Positions 22,147 through 34,250 of a stretch of DNA of 64,000 nt are shown here, one piece after another. This DNA comes from Dactylorhiza incarnata (taxonomy: Eukaryota; Streptophyta; Magnoliopsida; Asparagales; Orchidaceae). The position numbers and the translations under genes were made by a program. The stretch is taken from positions 5,035,501-5,099,500 of the forward strand of contig JAWHQI010000170.1 in NCBI GenBank assembly GCA_033032865.1, given 5' to 3'. The notes beneath the pieces are model-generated. The model had not been told where the DNA came from. It saw nothing but the letters and a program-made list of their open reading frames with translations, and did not search any database. Each line of letters starts with the position of its first letter. Position 1 is the stretch's first letter.

Positions 22147-23528
22147 TCACTGTGTAACTTGGATGGTGGATTTGTCCACCCAAAGGACACGGTAAGGATG
22201 CGGATGTGGCTCGGCAGTTAGCTGCATCCTCTTCAACCCTTTCTTGGTGATTATGTTTACGCAACTACCACTATCGATGACAAGCTTGCATGGACCTCCT
22301 GCACTCGGGAAATATGTAAAGAAAATCGTAGTGCGTCGCCAATCCTCCTCAGCTCGTGGGGTGTGCAGAAGGCGACGGAGGACTCCTAACTCTAGCGACC
22401 TCTCAGCATCGCTCTCCCATCTCTGCTCTACAACAATCGTAATCTCCTCGACAGCGACATCCTCAACCTCAGTGTTGGGCTCGCCTGAATCCTCAATCAG
22501 TAAATTCCTAGTCGGGCATTGCGCCGCGAAGTGCCCTCTGCCTGAACACTGATAACATTGGACGCCCCCAGACTTGGGGCCTCCAGGAAAAATAGCTTTC
22601 CCCACCGCATTTGCGGGAGTGCGGGGAGGGCAGTGGCAGTGGTCGTGGTAGTAGCGGATCTCCGAGTCGTGGTGGAATCAGGTCTACAGGTAAACTATCT
22701 TGGGCCAGCAGCGCGCAAATATTGCTCGTATTCGAGCGCGAGCTGGAAAACCTGCTCGACTGTCACAATCCTATGGGGAATCAGTTCCCTTCGGATGTCA
22801 GCTCTGAGTCCGTCCGGAAGCGGGAGGCAGTGGCAATGGGCTTCTCTAAAATATCACTACGGACCACCAACTCATCGAAGCGTGACATGTACTCTGCAGC
22901 AGAAAGGGTCCCCTGTCGTAGTGCATTCAACTGATCTATAAGTTGATCACAATAAGAAGCGAGGAGGTATTTATCATTCAGTCGTTGCTTCATCTCGTCC
23001 CATTGGCCATTGGGTGACGGGGTAGTACTCGTCCCGCTCCACCGATCTCTCCACGCTCGACCAATAAATCTTCTCCTGCCCTATTAATTTCATCTTGGCG
23101 AACCGCACACGCCTCTCGTCACTCATCTCAAACCAATCGAAATAATGATCCATGTCCATAAGTCAATCACTAAATGTCTTCTGGTCTAGGTGACCATCAA
23201 AGGAAGGCACATCGATGCGGATGCGCCGAGTGATATCATCTTCCTCGAGAGTCATCCCGCGGCGTGGCCCACAGTACTCGTCGTACTGGTCATCATAGTC
23301 GTAATCATATCGCACTGGTGGGGCTCGACCTCTACGGCTAGTTGGAGGTGGGGACGGAGATTTCTCCCTGGGTCCTGCCGATGCTGGTAGCCACGATGGA
23401 AATTCCCCCCCCCCCCCGCCCCCCCCCCGCAGGAGGGAGAGGGGGGTCTCGATGAGGAATATCTCTATCATGTCTCCCACGATGGGGTGTAGCGTCTCGG
23501 GGATCCTTGGCTCATTATCATATGTCAA
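22147..23528 (-). pseudogene. Chromovirus gag and protease
   Basis: Minus-strand frames 23528-23163, 23159-22974, 22993-22781 and 22605-22147 form a gypsy gag: a proline/arginine-rich start, a block IRIDVPSFDGHLDQKTFSDW typical of gag cores, LNALRQGTLSAAEYMSRFDEL, then a zinc knuckle CYQCSGRGHFAAQC (CX2CX4HX4C). The protease motif LVIDSGSCVNII follows, a standard retropepsin D-S-G site. At least two stops or frameshifts break gag, for example TAA near 23160. A C/G-rich run at 23405-23425 may be unreliable. Confidence 0.85.
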
Positions 23529-23560
23529 ACCACAATCTCACCGACTCGAGTGGCTCATCC

Positions 23561-24975
23561 TCGCGTGAATATTTTATCAAAGAGTGTTTTTCACTTTTAA
23601 TATAATATAGCTACATAATATTAAAAGAAAAAAAACTTGTTTTTCATGGAACATTCAAAATTGTCAAACAGAGTCTTATTATTTTAATCTATTGACTTAA
23701 CATATATTCAATTCTAATTCAAAAATAAAATAATAATAAAAATCTCGTTCAAGTAATTACATATTATTCCCAAATTAAAAAGAAATAATGAAAATCCATC
23801 AAATCAAAAATAATTTTAGTAGAGCTCTTATACCTACCATAGTCGGTTTTCATTAGACATGAGCTCTTCTTATACATCATAATAAGAATTTTTGTAAATA
23901 AAAACGTGATGTATAACATTAATTAATTGATAGTATTTTTTTATGGTACATTAATTAATTGATAGAGACGGAGTCCCGTGCCTATTGCGGTTGGCTGTTG
24001 AGGCGAACCCCCGTGCCTGTAATTCATTTTGATAGATTTAATTTCACAAAAACAAATTACAAATTCATTGACTCCTAATTTTGGTCAACAATAATGGCAA
24101 AAGTAGCTAAACTATTATATTGCAATAAAAATAATAATGAACTAGATGAGTAATTCCACCATCATGGAGAAAACTAGCAATCAACATCTTTAATTTGTGG
24201 TAGGACCACACCTCCCACTTCAACAAGATAAACACCACATGCTTACTTATGCCCTCATTTTCAACATTCATGTACATTATTGCACAAATATAATAATATT
24301 TATGTAATGATAATAATAACAATATAATAATAAATAATCCATCATTTTGTGTTTGTAAATAATGAACACCTAGCTAACTTTGATCCACTTTATTCTTTAT
24401 AAAGCTATAAATGCAAAGTTGATAGAGGGGGTATCATGTTGGAGATAAGCCAAGTGTATATTATATATTATAAAGTCTAGCGTGCTATATATCACTATCA
24501 TAAAGATTAGGATGAATCTATTTTTCTATAATTTATTTGTTCTTTAATCTCTATTATCCTCACAAATAGCTCCATATATCTTGATTATATTGGATAAGAA
24601 CACTAATTTTATATTGACAAAATATTGCCTTTGAGTATTGAGAAGAAACGAATTTTTTTCGTACGTCCGAGGCACGCCGTGCACGAGAAATCAGAGCCAT
24701 TCATCTGTTTTTTTTTTTATGTTTATTGGTTTTTAAAAATTCCGTTTTTTTACAACCGATGGATCACGAATTAGACGGATTACTGTGTATTTGCACCTAC
24801 CTCTATGTGCGCACGCGCACCTACATATTTCTCGAGAAGAAAACTGTGTACACTGCACGATCGGACATACACATTGTTACGCTTAATAATATATCATATA
24901 CTATTGACAAAACCGTATGCAAATCTAACATAGATAATTAATAAGGGTGTTGTTATTAGCAAACTCATTTCCGTT
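23561..24975. other. No gene seen
   Basis: AT-rich DNA beyond the truncated end of the chromovirus. No element ends, coding sequence or RNA gene recognised. Confidence 0.4.
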
Positions 24976-25059
24976 TTAGCAAACAATTACTCCTAGCAAA
25001 TCATTAAAATTTGAAAACCAATTTGTTACTAGAAAACAAAATTTTTTTGAAAACAAATT

Positions 25060-25323
25060 TTTTAAAAAAAAATAATCTTTGCACTTCCTCCTCTTTCGTA
25101 ACCATTTAGGCAGGGACAAAGCGTCTTCCGGGACGGGGAAACATCTGCAGAGCTCGAGGTACAGGACAAGCAGTCTCTGATGTACGTTTTTTGATCGGGG
25201 GAGAACTTCCTTTCTCCTCTTCAAGTCGTGAAGAATCTCTTTGGCTCGGGCCACGTTCTTGGATTTGGCGACGACGTCAATCAAGCCGTTGTAATCAACC
25301 CGAATCATAAGGCTTATCAGCAA
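25060..25323 (-). pseudogene. Possible PPR-like gene fragment
   Basis: A GC-richer island in AT-rich DNA reads, on the minus strand, VDYNGLIDVVAKSKNVARAK followed by EILHDLKRR. This has the look of a pentatricopeptide repeat (YNxLIDxxxKSxNVxxAxEI). In the next frame SPDQKTY follows, also PPR-like, which would mean a frameshift. It is too short to be a gene and has no start or partners. I am unsure of the family. Confidence 0.35.
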
Positions 25324-26682
25324 ACTTATGAATCCTCATTTTCATAGTTACAAATTAACCTTTTGCAAATGACTATTCACATTTTTTTTATTGGCAAATT
25401 ATTCAGCAAATTTAAATAAAAGTACAAATTCACATGAAGATTTTCCAGCTACATAGAGCAATGCTGCAAAAAGAGGGCTGATCTTGTACATTTTAGACAA
25501 TTACACAAAAATAGCTTCAAATTTTGAACAATATTCTCTAACGACAAAAAAAGATATAGGCATCATATTATCAATTTAAAAAAAAAACAAAATTGTAAGA
25601 TACATACAAATACTAACTTACAACTAATAATGCAGCACTAGCTTCGTAAACGTGATAAGTAAATGTTTCCCCGATCCTGTAATTTGATGCCGAAACCTAC
25701 TCTAAGGATAGTAGATTTGTGGTAGCGAACATCTATCTTTCACGCATAACCCAACAAAATAATTTTCACCACCAATGACAGAAATGTGAAACATTGTGCC
25801 TCGTCGAACGAAGGTTTAAAAAATTCCTCAAAGCAAATACGGTACGCAGGAGAACGGGAACAAAGGGAACGAAGCAAAAGTGAAGGAGAAATGAGACAAT
25901 GTCGAAAGCGTATGAAATGATAGATCTTGGACTTCTAAAATTCTTTCTGAGAGTGCAGATCAAACAGCTTCCAAGCAAGATTTTCGTTTCGCTGGAAAAT
26001 TTCACATGGAGAACTGCAATCCTGCTCCCACACCCATGTCCACCATAGGTAACTCTGTTTAAAGAAGAGGAAAAGAGAGATGTGGACCTACGATGATAGA
26101 AGCATGAAACCATAGAAATCTCATTTTAGCTATTCTGGAAATGAGAGGGTTCACTGCTTTCCCAAGAAAACATGAAAACACTTTTTGACAAAAATGTTTT
26201 TTCCCACCAACTCCAAAACAGCGGCAATGATGGGAAAATAACTTTTTCCACACACACACACACAAAACTTAGTAAACAAGAGTGGGATTAACAATGTCTG
26301 AACTTCTGAACAAAGGACCTCCAAGGTCATAATGTAGATCAAAAGAATAAACCTAAATAACATAGATATGAACATAGTATCTTCCTTAAACTTTTGATGA
26401 ATGAACGAACAATCGCTATTGAAAATAGAGAAAGATTGTGCGCATCGTCCAAACATAGCTCTACATACAAGTGTAGTGACTCAAAATTTACGTGCATGCA
26501 GTCGTGATATGGATGGCGGAGCAGCGCAGGAGCGTTGGGAAGACAAAGGCCAATATTTTTTCTATGAAAAAAAGGAAGGATAACACACTGTAAAATAAGC
26601 ATAGGAGAATCAAAAGAGGCATCTTCCGTGCACTTTTGCACTGGAAAGTAAAAGCATCAACAGTGAGGGGGGAACAGACACT
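25324..26682. other. No gene seen
   Basis: Low-complexity and AT-rich DNA, with a short (CA)n at 26251-26265. The open frames show no domains. Confidence 0.4.
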
Positions 26683-26907
26683 CAGCTGCACCCTCAGTAA
26701 TTGTAGGAGGAATTTTTCTGTATGCGAGCCGGCCGGCCATCCACGGCCAATAGCAATGCACCCTTGTCGTGGGTCCGGCAGCGCACTGCAAAGGCTTCAG
26801 CGCGGTCCTGCATCGCGCGAAATCATGCTTTGCTATTGGCTGCGGAAGCCGGCTGGCGCCCCCGGCCCAGACGGGAAAAATACACGTAATTGTAGAGTAT
26901 GCAGTTG
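26683..26907. mobile_element. GC-rich imperfect foldback MITE, about 225 bp
   Basis: The left end CAGCTGCACCCTCAGTAATT pairs imperfectly with the right end GTAATTGTAGAGTATGCAGTTG. The interior pairs as GGCCAATAGCAATG with TGCTATTGGCTGCGG, and GAGCCGGCCGGCC with GGAAGCCGGCTGGC. It is much richer in GC than its surroundings. No clear target duplication could be read, so the superfamily is open. Confidence 0.6.
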
Positions 26908-28891
26908 AACATCCAATTTAGTTTGGACTATTACGATCAAACTCATCCTTATTTCGTAGAACCGCTGTGGTTTCCATTTGATTTTGTTCTGACCGTCCAA
27001 ACAAAATCGGATGACTGGGATGTTTAGACGTGTCTCTTCCATAATACTGCTGGAATTGTAGAGATTCTCACACATTGCCATCAAAGAACAAAAAAAAACT
27101 AATGTCTTTAAAATCCCATCATCTAACAAAACAGAATGAAAAACTGCAGATGATGATAAAACAACCCTATCAAATTTCGGTGATAATAGAATCGGTGATA
27201 CATTTTTTTTCTCATAATACCCGATTCCAATCAATTTTAAAAATCAAAATCATAACCTAATCCTATCACTTCAACCAGACCCAACAAATCCAATCCCAAG
27301 TCTGAATGGATCTAAAACCCCTATCATTTTCTTGATAATGAGTATTTGCAGAGGACCCACTACTAATGGCAGAACAAAAAACTCAAGAAATTCTTTCATT
27401 ATCCCTAAATATCCATTACAAGTCTATTATGTTATACATCCTGCTATCTTTCATCGGGTAGATTTACTATTAAACTATAAAAAATAGAACAAAAGTTATT
27501 GCAGTGAAAACCTTTTCTTGTTAAGAACTAAGGAGCAATTTGGAGTTTAATGTAATGAAGACAATTTCGACGAGAAGGGGACATGGACAAAGGCATGAGA
27601 GTAACATATGAAAGCACGTGGCAACATGCAACAACCCGACCGTAGGTCCATAAGCATGCCCCAAGCTAGAATGCACGTTTAAACACATGGACTGCGTGCC
27701 ATACGCATGCTCGCGTATTTTTAGTACAAATCCAAACGCACGAACATGCGTTCTTCCAAAAAGCATGCCCATGTGCCAACTAGCACATCTATGGTTGTTA
27801 CCACTTTTGCTAATCTTAACATCTAGCTGCCTATGACTGTTTTAGTGCTAATCGAAATGCCTCAGCAGTAAGATGGCTGTGCAGGAAGAAAACCAGATGG
27901 ATGATCAATTATTTTATAAAAAAAAAAGTAAAAAGATTTGAGGATTTGCCAATGAAAAATGTTCCATTCGTGGGCCCCACAGATTTTTTAAAAGAAATAT
28001 TCTTTTGCTAGTTATGTGGGGCCGCGAAGATGACATGGAGGATTTTGTTATGGGCCCACGGAGGGGGTGAGCGTTTTCGGGAGGATGTGTATCTTCTAGT
28101 ACAGTGTATCTTTATTTGTCGCGCACAGTTATTATCTTCTTATTTCCGCACGCTTTATTTCTCACGCATTATGTAGCCCGGGTGAGGAGCATAATTGGTA
28201 CATTTCGTTATGCCCTTTTCTCTCACTATATATAGGCAGGGAGAGTGGGCTTGACATAATCCTCTCTCTTGAATCTCCTCCTTCCCTCATCTTCTTGGCT
28301 AGGACTGGGGTTGAACAAAGCTCCCCTCTTCCCTCCTCTCTCTCGGTCGAGCCCGGCTCCCGCCGTATCTCCTGCCTGCCATTGGGAAGGCTAGGTCGAG
28401 GAAGGGTCGCGACGATACTCTCCGAGATTTCTCCATCTCAAGACCCCGCTCGCAATCGGAGGCTCAACAGATTTTTATTGGCTGAGCACTCAGCACAGGG
28501 AAATTTTTTTCTAAAAGAAAATGGAATATAGTCTGCTCAAACAATTCAAAAGTAAGAATAGTCTTATGACCAAGTTATGACGTTATTTTGGAACTGAAAT
28601 GATTTCTCACTATTTTGAGGGTAATAAATAAAATAAACAAGTTAGCAGAGCGTCGCCCAACATTTGTTTTTTGGTAACACTGCAACAAGCTTTCCTGGTA
28701 GGCAAGCAGCCAACAAAAAATATCTAATAGATACCACAAATCCTGACATTGAATTATTATTGCAGTAAACTATACTAAATAAAGTAATATGCTGTCCCGT
28801 AACAATGTGGTGCTTGCTGCCTATCCCATAGGCATCAAGCATCATTATGTTATGGACCCCGAACTTTGGGAACCGACAGGTCACACACGAA
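26908..28891. other. No gene seen; promoter-like patch near 28.2 kb
   Basis: No coding sequence recognised. CACTATATATAGGCAGG at 28224-28240 is a good TATA context, followed by a CT-rich leader-like stretch to about 28510. It may be an LTR or orphan promoter. Words shared with the insert at 725-872 occur at 26990-27040. Confidence 0.35.
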
Positions 28892-29090
28892 GGCTTCGTT
28901 TGGCACGGCGTTTTTGCTCCGGTGAGTTTGAACAAAAACGCCACCGTCAACGGTTATGACCGCCACCAAGAAAATAAAACTAGTTTTGAACATAAAAGTG
29001 GAGGAAGTTCCTTATGTGAGGTCGGGAGTTCACGAACGATGGTTCATAACCACCGCGTTCATGACCGCCACCGCCGTGCCAAACAGAGCC
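28892..29090. mobile_element. MITE of 199 bp with TTTGGCACGGCG ends
   Basis: It starts GGCTTCGTTTGGCACGGCG and ends CGCCGTGCCAAACAGAGCC, nearly perfect 19-bp inverted repeats. The flanks are GAA on both sides (28889-28891 and 29091-29093), a 3-bp duplication. The ends closely resemble those of the MITE at 11848-12211. It is non-coding. Confidence 0.75.
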
Positions 29091-30117
29091 GAAGTAGGCA
29101 CGATGTCGTCACTCACAAAGGAGCAAATACACAAGCACAAATAATGGGTATAGGTTTCAAAGGTGTTCTCATCCAACTCCTATTACAAGATCCTATTAAT
29201 GGTGCCCTAATCGACATGTAAGCTTAATTACATAATGAATAGTTTGCAAATCCACCATCGCATAATAAAGCAAAACGATCGCGTGGACGCTCTATCCTAC
29301 TTTGTGTATCAATGACTATGTGCCGCGTGAAAGGAATTTGCCGTCACATAGATCACAGGAGGTGTACTTATCCTAATTTTCTGGCAAAGTTGTTTGACGT
29401 TGAACATTTGACATGCTGTCTTGGCAGAGCTGCTCGACAAAGTTGCTTTATCAAGGGTGGTCTGTCCATAAAACCACCACAACACAACCCTCTTGGGCGG
29501 AATTTGTTGGTGAGTGTAACATGCGCAATAATTTGGTACGTTCAGCGTACCCGAGCATGGTACGTTCAACGTTCGTGATGCATACATCAAGAAAAGCACA
29601 ACTTGATCGACGGCCGTGATGCAACCCGCGTACCATGCGCCATGTACAGTCAACGTACCTACAAATTAACCGTGTAACACACCATTCTCTACATGCGTTA
29701 CACCTATTTTTTGTTCTAAATCGCTTTGCTTCAAGTCATAGATTTTGCAAAAAAAATTACGTAGGGTGAATTATGGTATTTTTACAATCATTTTAAGTAC
29801 TAATTTGTTCAATTGCAATTTTACTAAATTGACCTTAAATCTTCATCCGCTTTTCGCAAAATACTCCCTAGATATTTCTCCGTGTAAAATCTTGAACATG
29901 AAAATAATAATCTTTATTAATTTGATATTAAATTATTACATCTACAACATGTATACATATTAATAGGCATGAAGAGTTACGTCTCAACTTCAAACCACAA
30001 CGTAGGACTAAATTATACAAGATGAACAACACTCCTAATAGGTCTAGGCCTTCAATATTTTGGGCTTCTTAAACAAATTTCTTCTGCACTCCGGATTAAC
30101 TATCAAGTCATAGTCTT
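29091..30117. other. No gene seen
   Basis: AT-rich DNA. Around 29536-29660 the word GGTACGTTCA recurs in direct and inverted forms, but no bounded element could be defined. Confidence 0.4.
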
Positions 30118-30249
30118 TAAGGTAGCGTTTGGGGAAGCTTATTTGCTCCGGTGCGGCAGCCCAAAAACGCCGGTTTTGTAATAAGCTACGTTTGGGGCAA
30201 CTTATATGCAAACTGCGGTTTTAAATATAAGCTGTTTTTAGGATAATCC

Positions 30250-30585
30250 AATAAGCTGCCTGATATCCCTTTTTGACCGCGCCGCTTCCCCAGTGTTTCT
30301 TCCCGATACTGCGCGCGCACCTTCGGCTATTCCAGATCTCGCGAGAATCCATCTCCTCCGCTCCCGATTCAACGCCGCCGTTGTTTCTTCTCCGGCGCCT
30401 GGTCTCCGTCGCAGCCGTCGTTTCTTCGCCGCCGTCGTTTCTGCTGTGCCGTCGTTACTTCGCCGTCTGGACTCCGCTCCCGATTAGATCCGGCATTTCC
30501 AGATCTCCCCCTTCGAAGAGAAGAACTCCCTTCTGCTATCAGAAGTTTCCAGAGCTCCCACATACACTCTTCCATCAAACTCTCA
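30250..30585 (+). other. Putative leader exon of the Harbinger element
   Basis: A GC-rich segment ends in CTCTCAG|GTATACC at 30585, a plausible donor. The matching acceptor would be ATGTGTAG|ATGGGG, immediately before the ATG at 31828. This would place the TG-rich array in a 5'-UTR intron. The open frame at 30273-30635 shows no domain. Confidence 0.4.
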
Positions 30586-30689
30586 GGTATACCCCTCCTG
30601 CCATTTTTATAGCTTGGGATCATTATTTTTGTTGAAATCTGGTTCTGTACAATTTTTTATTGTTGAAATCTTGGCCTCCATCAATTTTT

Positions 30690-31800
30690 TTTGTATATGA
30701 GTGTGTGTGTGCTTGATTGTGTGAGTTTGTGTGTGCTGTATATATGTATGTGTGTGTGTGTTTGATTGTTGGTCTGTGCTTGATTGTGTGTGTGTGCGTG
30801 TACATGTATATGTGTATGTGTGCTCTGATTGTGTGAGTTTGTGTGTGTGTGCTTGATTGTGTGTGTGTGTGCTGTATATATGTGTGTGTGTGCAGGATTG
30901 TGTGTGTGTGTGCTGTATAAATGTATGTTTGTGTGCAGGATTGTGTGTGTGTGTGTGCAGGATTGTGTGCAGGATTGTGTGTGTGTGCAGGATTGTGTGT
31001 GTGTGTGTGCTGTGTATGTATGAATGTGTGTGCAGGATTGTGTGTGTGTGTGCAGGATTGTGTGTGTGATTGTGTGTGTGTGTGCTGTATAAATGTATGT
31101 TTGTGTGCAGGATTGTGTGTGTGTGCAGGATTGTGTGTGTGTGTGCAGGATTGTGTGTGTGTGCAGGATTGTGTGTGTGTGTGCTGTGTATGTATGTATG
31201 TATGAATGTGTGTGTGTGTGTGCTGTGTATATATATATGTATTTGTGTGTGTGTGTGCTGTATAAGTATATATATGTAGGTGTTTGTGTGTGCTGTATAT
31301 ATACGTAGGTGTGTGTGTTTGCTTGTGTGTGTGTGTGTGCTTGTATGTATGAATGTGTGTGTGTGCTGTATAAATGTATGTGTGTGTGCAGTATTGTGTG
31401 TGTGTGTGCAGGATTGTGTGTGTGTGCAGGATTGTGTGTGATGTGTGCTGTGTATGTATGAATGTGTGTGTGTGCTGTGTATATATATATATGTATTTGT
31501 GTGTGTGTGTGCTGTGTATGTATATATATGTAGGTGTTTGTGTGTGCTGTATATATATGTAGGTGTGTGTGTTTGTTTGTGTGTGTGTGTGTGCTTGTAT
31601 GTATGAATGTGTGTGTGTGTGCTGTGTATATATATATATATATATGTGAATGTGTGCTGTGTATATATATATATATATGAATGTGTGTGTGTGCTGTGTA
31701 TATGTGTGTATATGTATGTATGTGTGTGTATATATATGTATGTGTGTGTGCTGTGTATATATGTAAGTGTGTGTGTGTGCTTGTATGTGTTTTTGTGTGT
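30690..31800. repeat. (TG)n-derived complex array, about 1.1 kb
   Basis: The array is built from TG runs, TATATA runs and recurring words such as TGTGCAGGATTGTG and GTGCTGTGTATGTATG, with larger direct repeats (about 31190-31330 resembles 31440-31580). All the long open frames on both strands across it are by-products of the repeats. It sits inside the transposon, between its leader and the first gene. Confidence 0.95.
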
Positions 31801-31827
31801 TTTTCATCTAATTTTAAAAATGTGTAG

Positions 31828-32766
31828 ATGGGGAAACCAAAGGATGGAGGGGTTTCAACTATATGGGATCAAAATGATACCCTTGTCTTCTGTGACTTAT
31901 GCATAACTGAAATTGAGCTCGGAAATCGTCCGACTACACATTTCAACAAAGAGGGATGGACCAATTTAGTTGTCAAATTTGAACAGAAATCCGGAAAGAA
32001 GTACGATCGAATTCAAATGAAAAATAAATGGGACCACCTGAAAAAAGAGTGGAAGTTGTGGGTTGAGCTCAAAAGAGGGGAAACAGGTCTAGGTTGGAAT
32101 TCCTCCAGAGGTACCATCGATGCTTCAGACGAATGGTGGGATGAGAGGTTGAAGGTAAACTAAAATATTTGCATTATATTTAATTAATTTCCTGCATTAT
32201 GTTGTTTCTTATAATTAATTAATTTCTTGTATCAGGTTGTTCATGCCGCGAAGAAGTTTAGGTATGGAGGCATAGCCCCGGAGCTTGAGGAAAAATTGAA
32301 CATGATGTTCAGTGCAGTTGTCGCCACTGGAGTTCATGCTTGTACCCCTAGCACTATGTCCCAAGGCCGTGAGTCTATTGATGAGCGTGGTATGTCTGAT
32401 GATGACAATGTTCCGATTGAGATCAGTGAGAATGCAGAGAGTATTGATCCATCCGTTGCATCTGGATCTTGTAAACGACAGAAGGGGAAAAAGAAGGCGG
32501 CAAGCTCAGTCCTAGTTGATTTGGTGGAATCTACTAAGGATATCGGTTTATCTCTCCGGGAGCCGCCGAGGACGACTTGCCCATTCACAATTGCCCAAGC
32601 TTTGGAGAAACTTGAATCCTACCCAGAGATATGGCAGGAGTATGATTTCTTTGATTTTGCTACAATGTTGCTGATGGATAAGAACCATAGGGAGACCTTT
32701 ATGTGTCTCAGGGAGGAGATCAGGGTTAGATGGCTGCGTACACGCTACGTAAAAGGGTCTGAGTAG
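31828..32766 (+). CDS. Harbinger Myb/SANT-like DNA-binding protein
   Basis: Two exons, 31828-32154 and 32236-32766, join in phase (AAG|GTAAAC ... ATCAG|GTTGTT) to 285 codons ending in TAG. Exon 1 matches the Myb/SANT-like domain (PF12776 type): THFNKEGWTNLVVKFEQKSG, then KNKWDHLKKEWKLW with the spaced tryptophans, then WWDERLK. Exon 2 begins with AAKKFRYGGIAPELEEKL and carries a basic KRQKGKKK patch, a likely nuclear signal, then a conserved-looking C-terminus. In PIF/Harbinger elements this protein binds the element ends and brings the transposase into the nucleus. It lies upstream of the transposase on the same strand. The ATG directly follows an acceptor-like AG. Confidence 0.85.
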
Positions 32767-32953
32767 GAGATGCTTTGTAGTTGATATGTTGCATTATGTT
32801 GCATTATGTTGTTATGTAATTGATATGTTGATGATACATTAACTATGTTTAATTTGCTTTTAGATGCTATGTACCTGAAATATTTTATCTATGTAATTTT
32901 GTCATGTTGCATTACTTCTGTTTATAATTTTCTTTATTTTTGTGAATCAGAGA

Positions 32954-34250
32954 ATGTTCAGTGAGGACTCAGATTCTTCTAGTGATGAGTATGAAAGGGT
33001 TAAAAGGCGTCATGTGGCTGCTTATCATCAAGTTCTAACTTCGACGATATATGTGTTAGCTGAACACACCAGTTTATTCAATTCGAGCACACCATGCATG
33101 ACATCAAAACAAACTGGTGATAAATGGCTGGGTGAATTAGTTGGTGGGCATCCGGGTAGATTTCATAATGCTTTCAGAATGCCAAAAGAAATATTTTTTG
33201 ATCTACTACAGACGTTAGAACAAAACTACGGATTGCAAGGTTCACGAAGAACCGCAAGTAGAGAGGTCCTTGCTATTACATTATATGTTCTATCACATAA
33301 CGAGACCATCAGAAAAGCAAGTGAGCGGTTTCAACATTCAACCGAGACTGCTAGCAGATATTTTAGCGAGGGGCTTCGTGCATTACTGCGCCTTGCAGAA
33401 GATGTTATAGTGCCCCAAGACAGAGATTTTGTTAATACTCCACAAGAAATTACGGGAAATGCGCGGTATATGCCATTTTTTAAAGATTGTATTGGTGCAA
33501 TAGACGGAACACATGTTGATGCAAGTATTCCAGTTAAAAAACAAGTACCGTACATTGGGCGTCATGGAATTACTACACAAAATGTTATGGTTGTATGCGA
33601 CTTCACCATGTGTTTTATTTTCGCAATGGCAGGTTGGGAGGGATCTGCGCATGATAGTCGGATTTTTAATTTTGATATAAGCAATCCCAAGTATAACTTC
33701 CCGCACCCCCCAGAGGTAATGATGTTATAATTGTACTTCATACATTACTTATTCACTATTTTTTAATTAAAATTTGTGCGTTAATCATGCAGGAAAGTAT
33801 TATTTGATAGACGCTGGATATTCACTGCAAAGAGGGTATATAAAATCATATCCAGATACACGATACCATCTTCCTGATTTTGCTCGTGGTAATCGTCCTG
33901 TGGAGGGACTTCGAGAGATTTTCAATCAAGCACACTCTTCTCTTAGGAGTGTGATTGAACGCACTTTTGGGGTATGGAAGAAAAAATGGGCAATACTCCG
34001 TGATATGCCTACATATAGTATTCAGAAACAAACACATATCGTCCTGGCGACAATGGCTTTGCATAATTTTATACGGAGACATCCATCACGTATGGATCCT
34101 GATTTTAGAGAAAGTGAGAGCCAGCGTACGGGAGACGGAGTAGACTCACAGAGACGACATGATACATGCACTGATACATCAAGTGGTGTAGACGAGATGT
34201 TAGCACTGCGCGAGTCTATAGCGCAACAACTCTATGATGCAAGAAGGTAA
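32954..34250 (+). CDS. PIF/Harbinger DDE transposase
   Basis: Exon 1 runs from the ATG at 32954 to about 33714 and exon 2 from about 33790 to TAA 34250. After a serine- and acid-rich start come GGHPGRFHNAFRMPKEIFF and an HTH-like block (KASERFQHSTETASRYF). The DDE_4 nuclease follows: CIGAIDGTHV (first Asp), the GWEGSAHDSRIF block, YYLIDAGYSL (second Asp) and LRSVIERTFGVWKKKW (Glu). These are hallmarks of HARBI1/ALP1-like proteins. The intron donor is GAG|GTAATG. The obvious acceptor ATGCAG|GAAAG gives a one-base phase mismatch; using GGAAAG|TATTAT keeps the frame but drops two usual residues. The element may therefore be slightly damaged, or this may be a sequence error in the adjacent C run. 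Confidence 0.85.

Larger units (their letters stand above)
18200..23560 (-). mobile_element. 5'-truncated Ty3-gypsy chromovirus, no integrase seen
   Basis: In minus-strand order this shows gag (from about 23528), a CCHC knuckle, an aspartic protease motif, reverse transcriptase with YFDD, an RNase H start, a chromodomain-like tail, a purine tract and a 3' LTR. There is no recognisable integrase (no HHCC and no DD35E blocks) between the RNase H part near 19.6-20.3 kb and the chromodomain at 19.58 kb. There is no 5' LTR or PBS beyond 23560, where AT-rich DNA starts. The frames are broken by several stops or shifts. A second member of the family enters at 62.66 kb. Confidence 0.85.

Noticed and set aside
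30623..31807. Long open frames on both strands (up to 394 codons)
   Set aside because: They translate the TG-rich array into Cys/Val or Thr/His repeats and have no domain.
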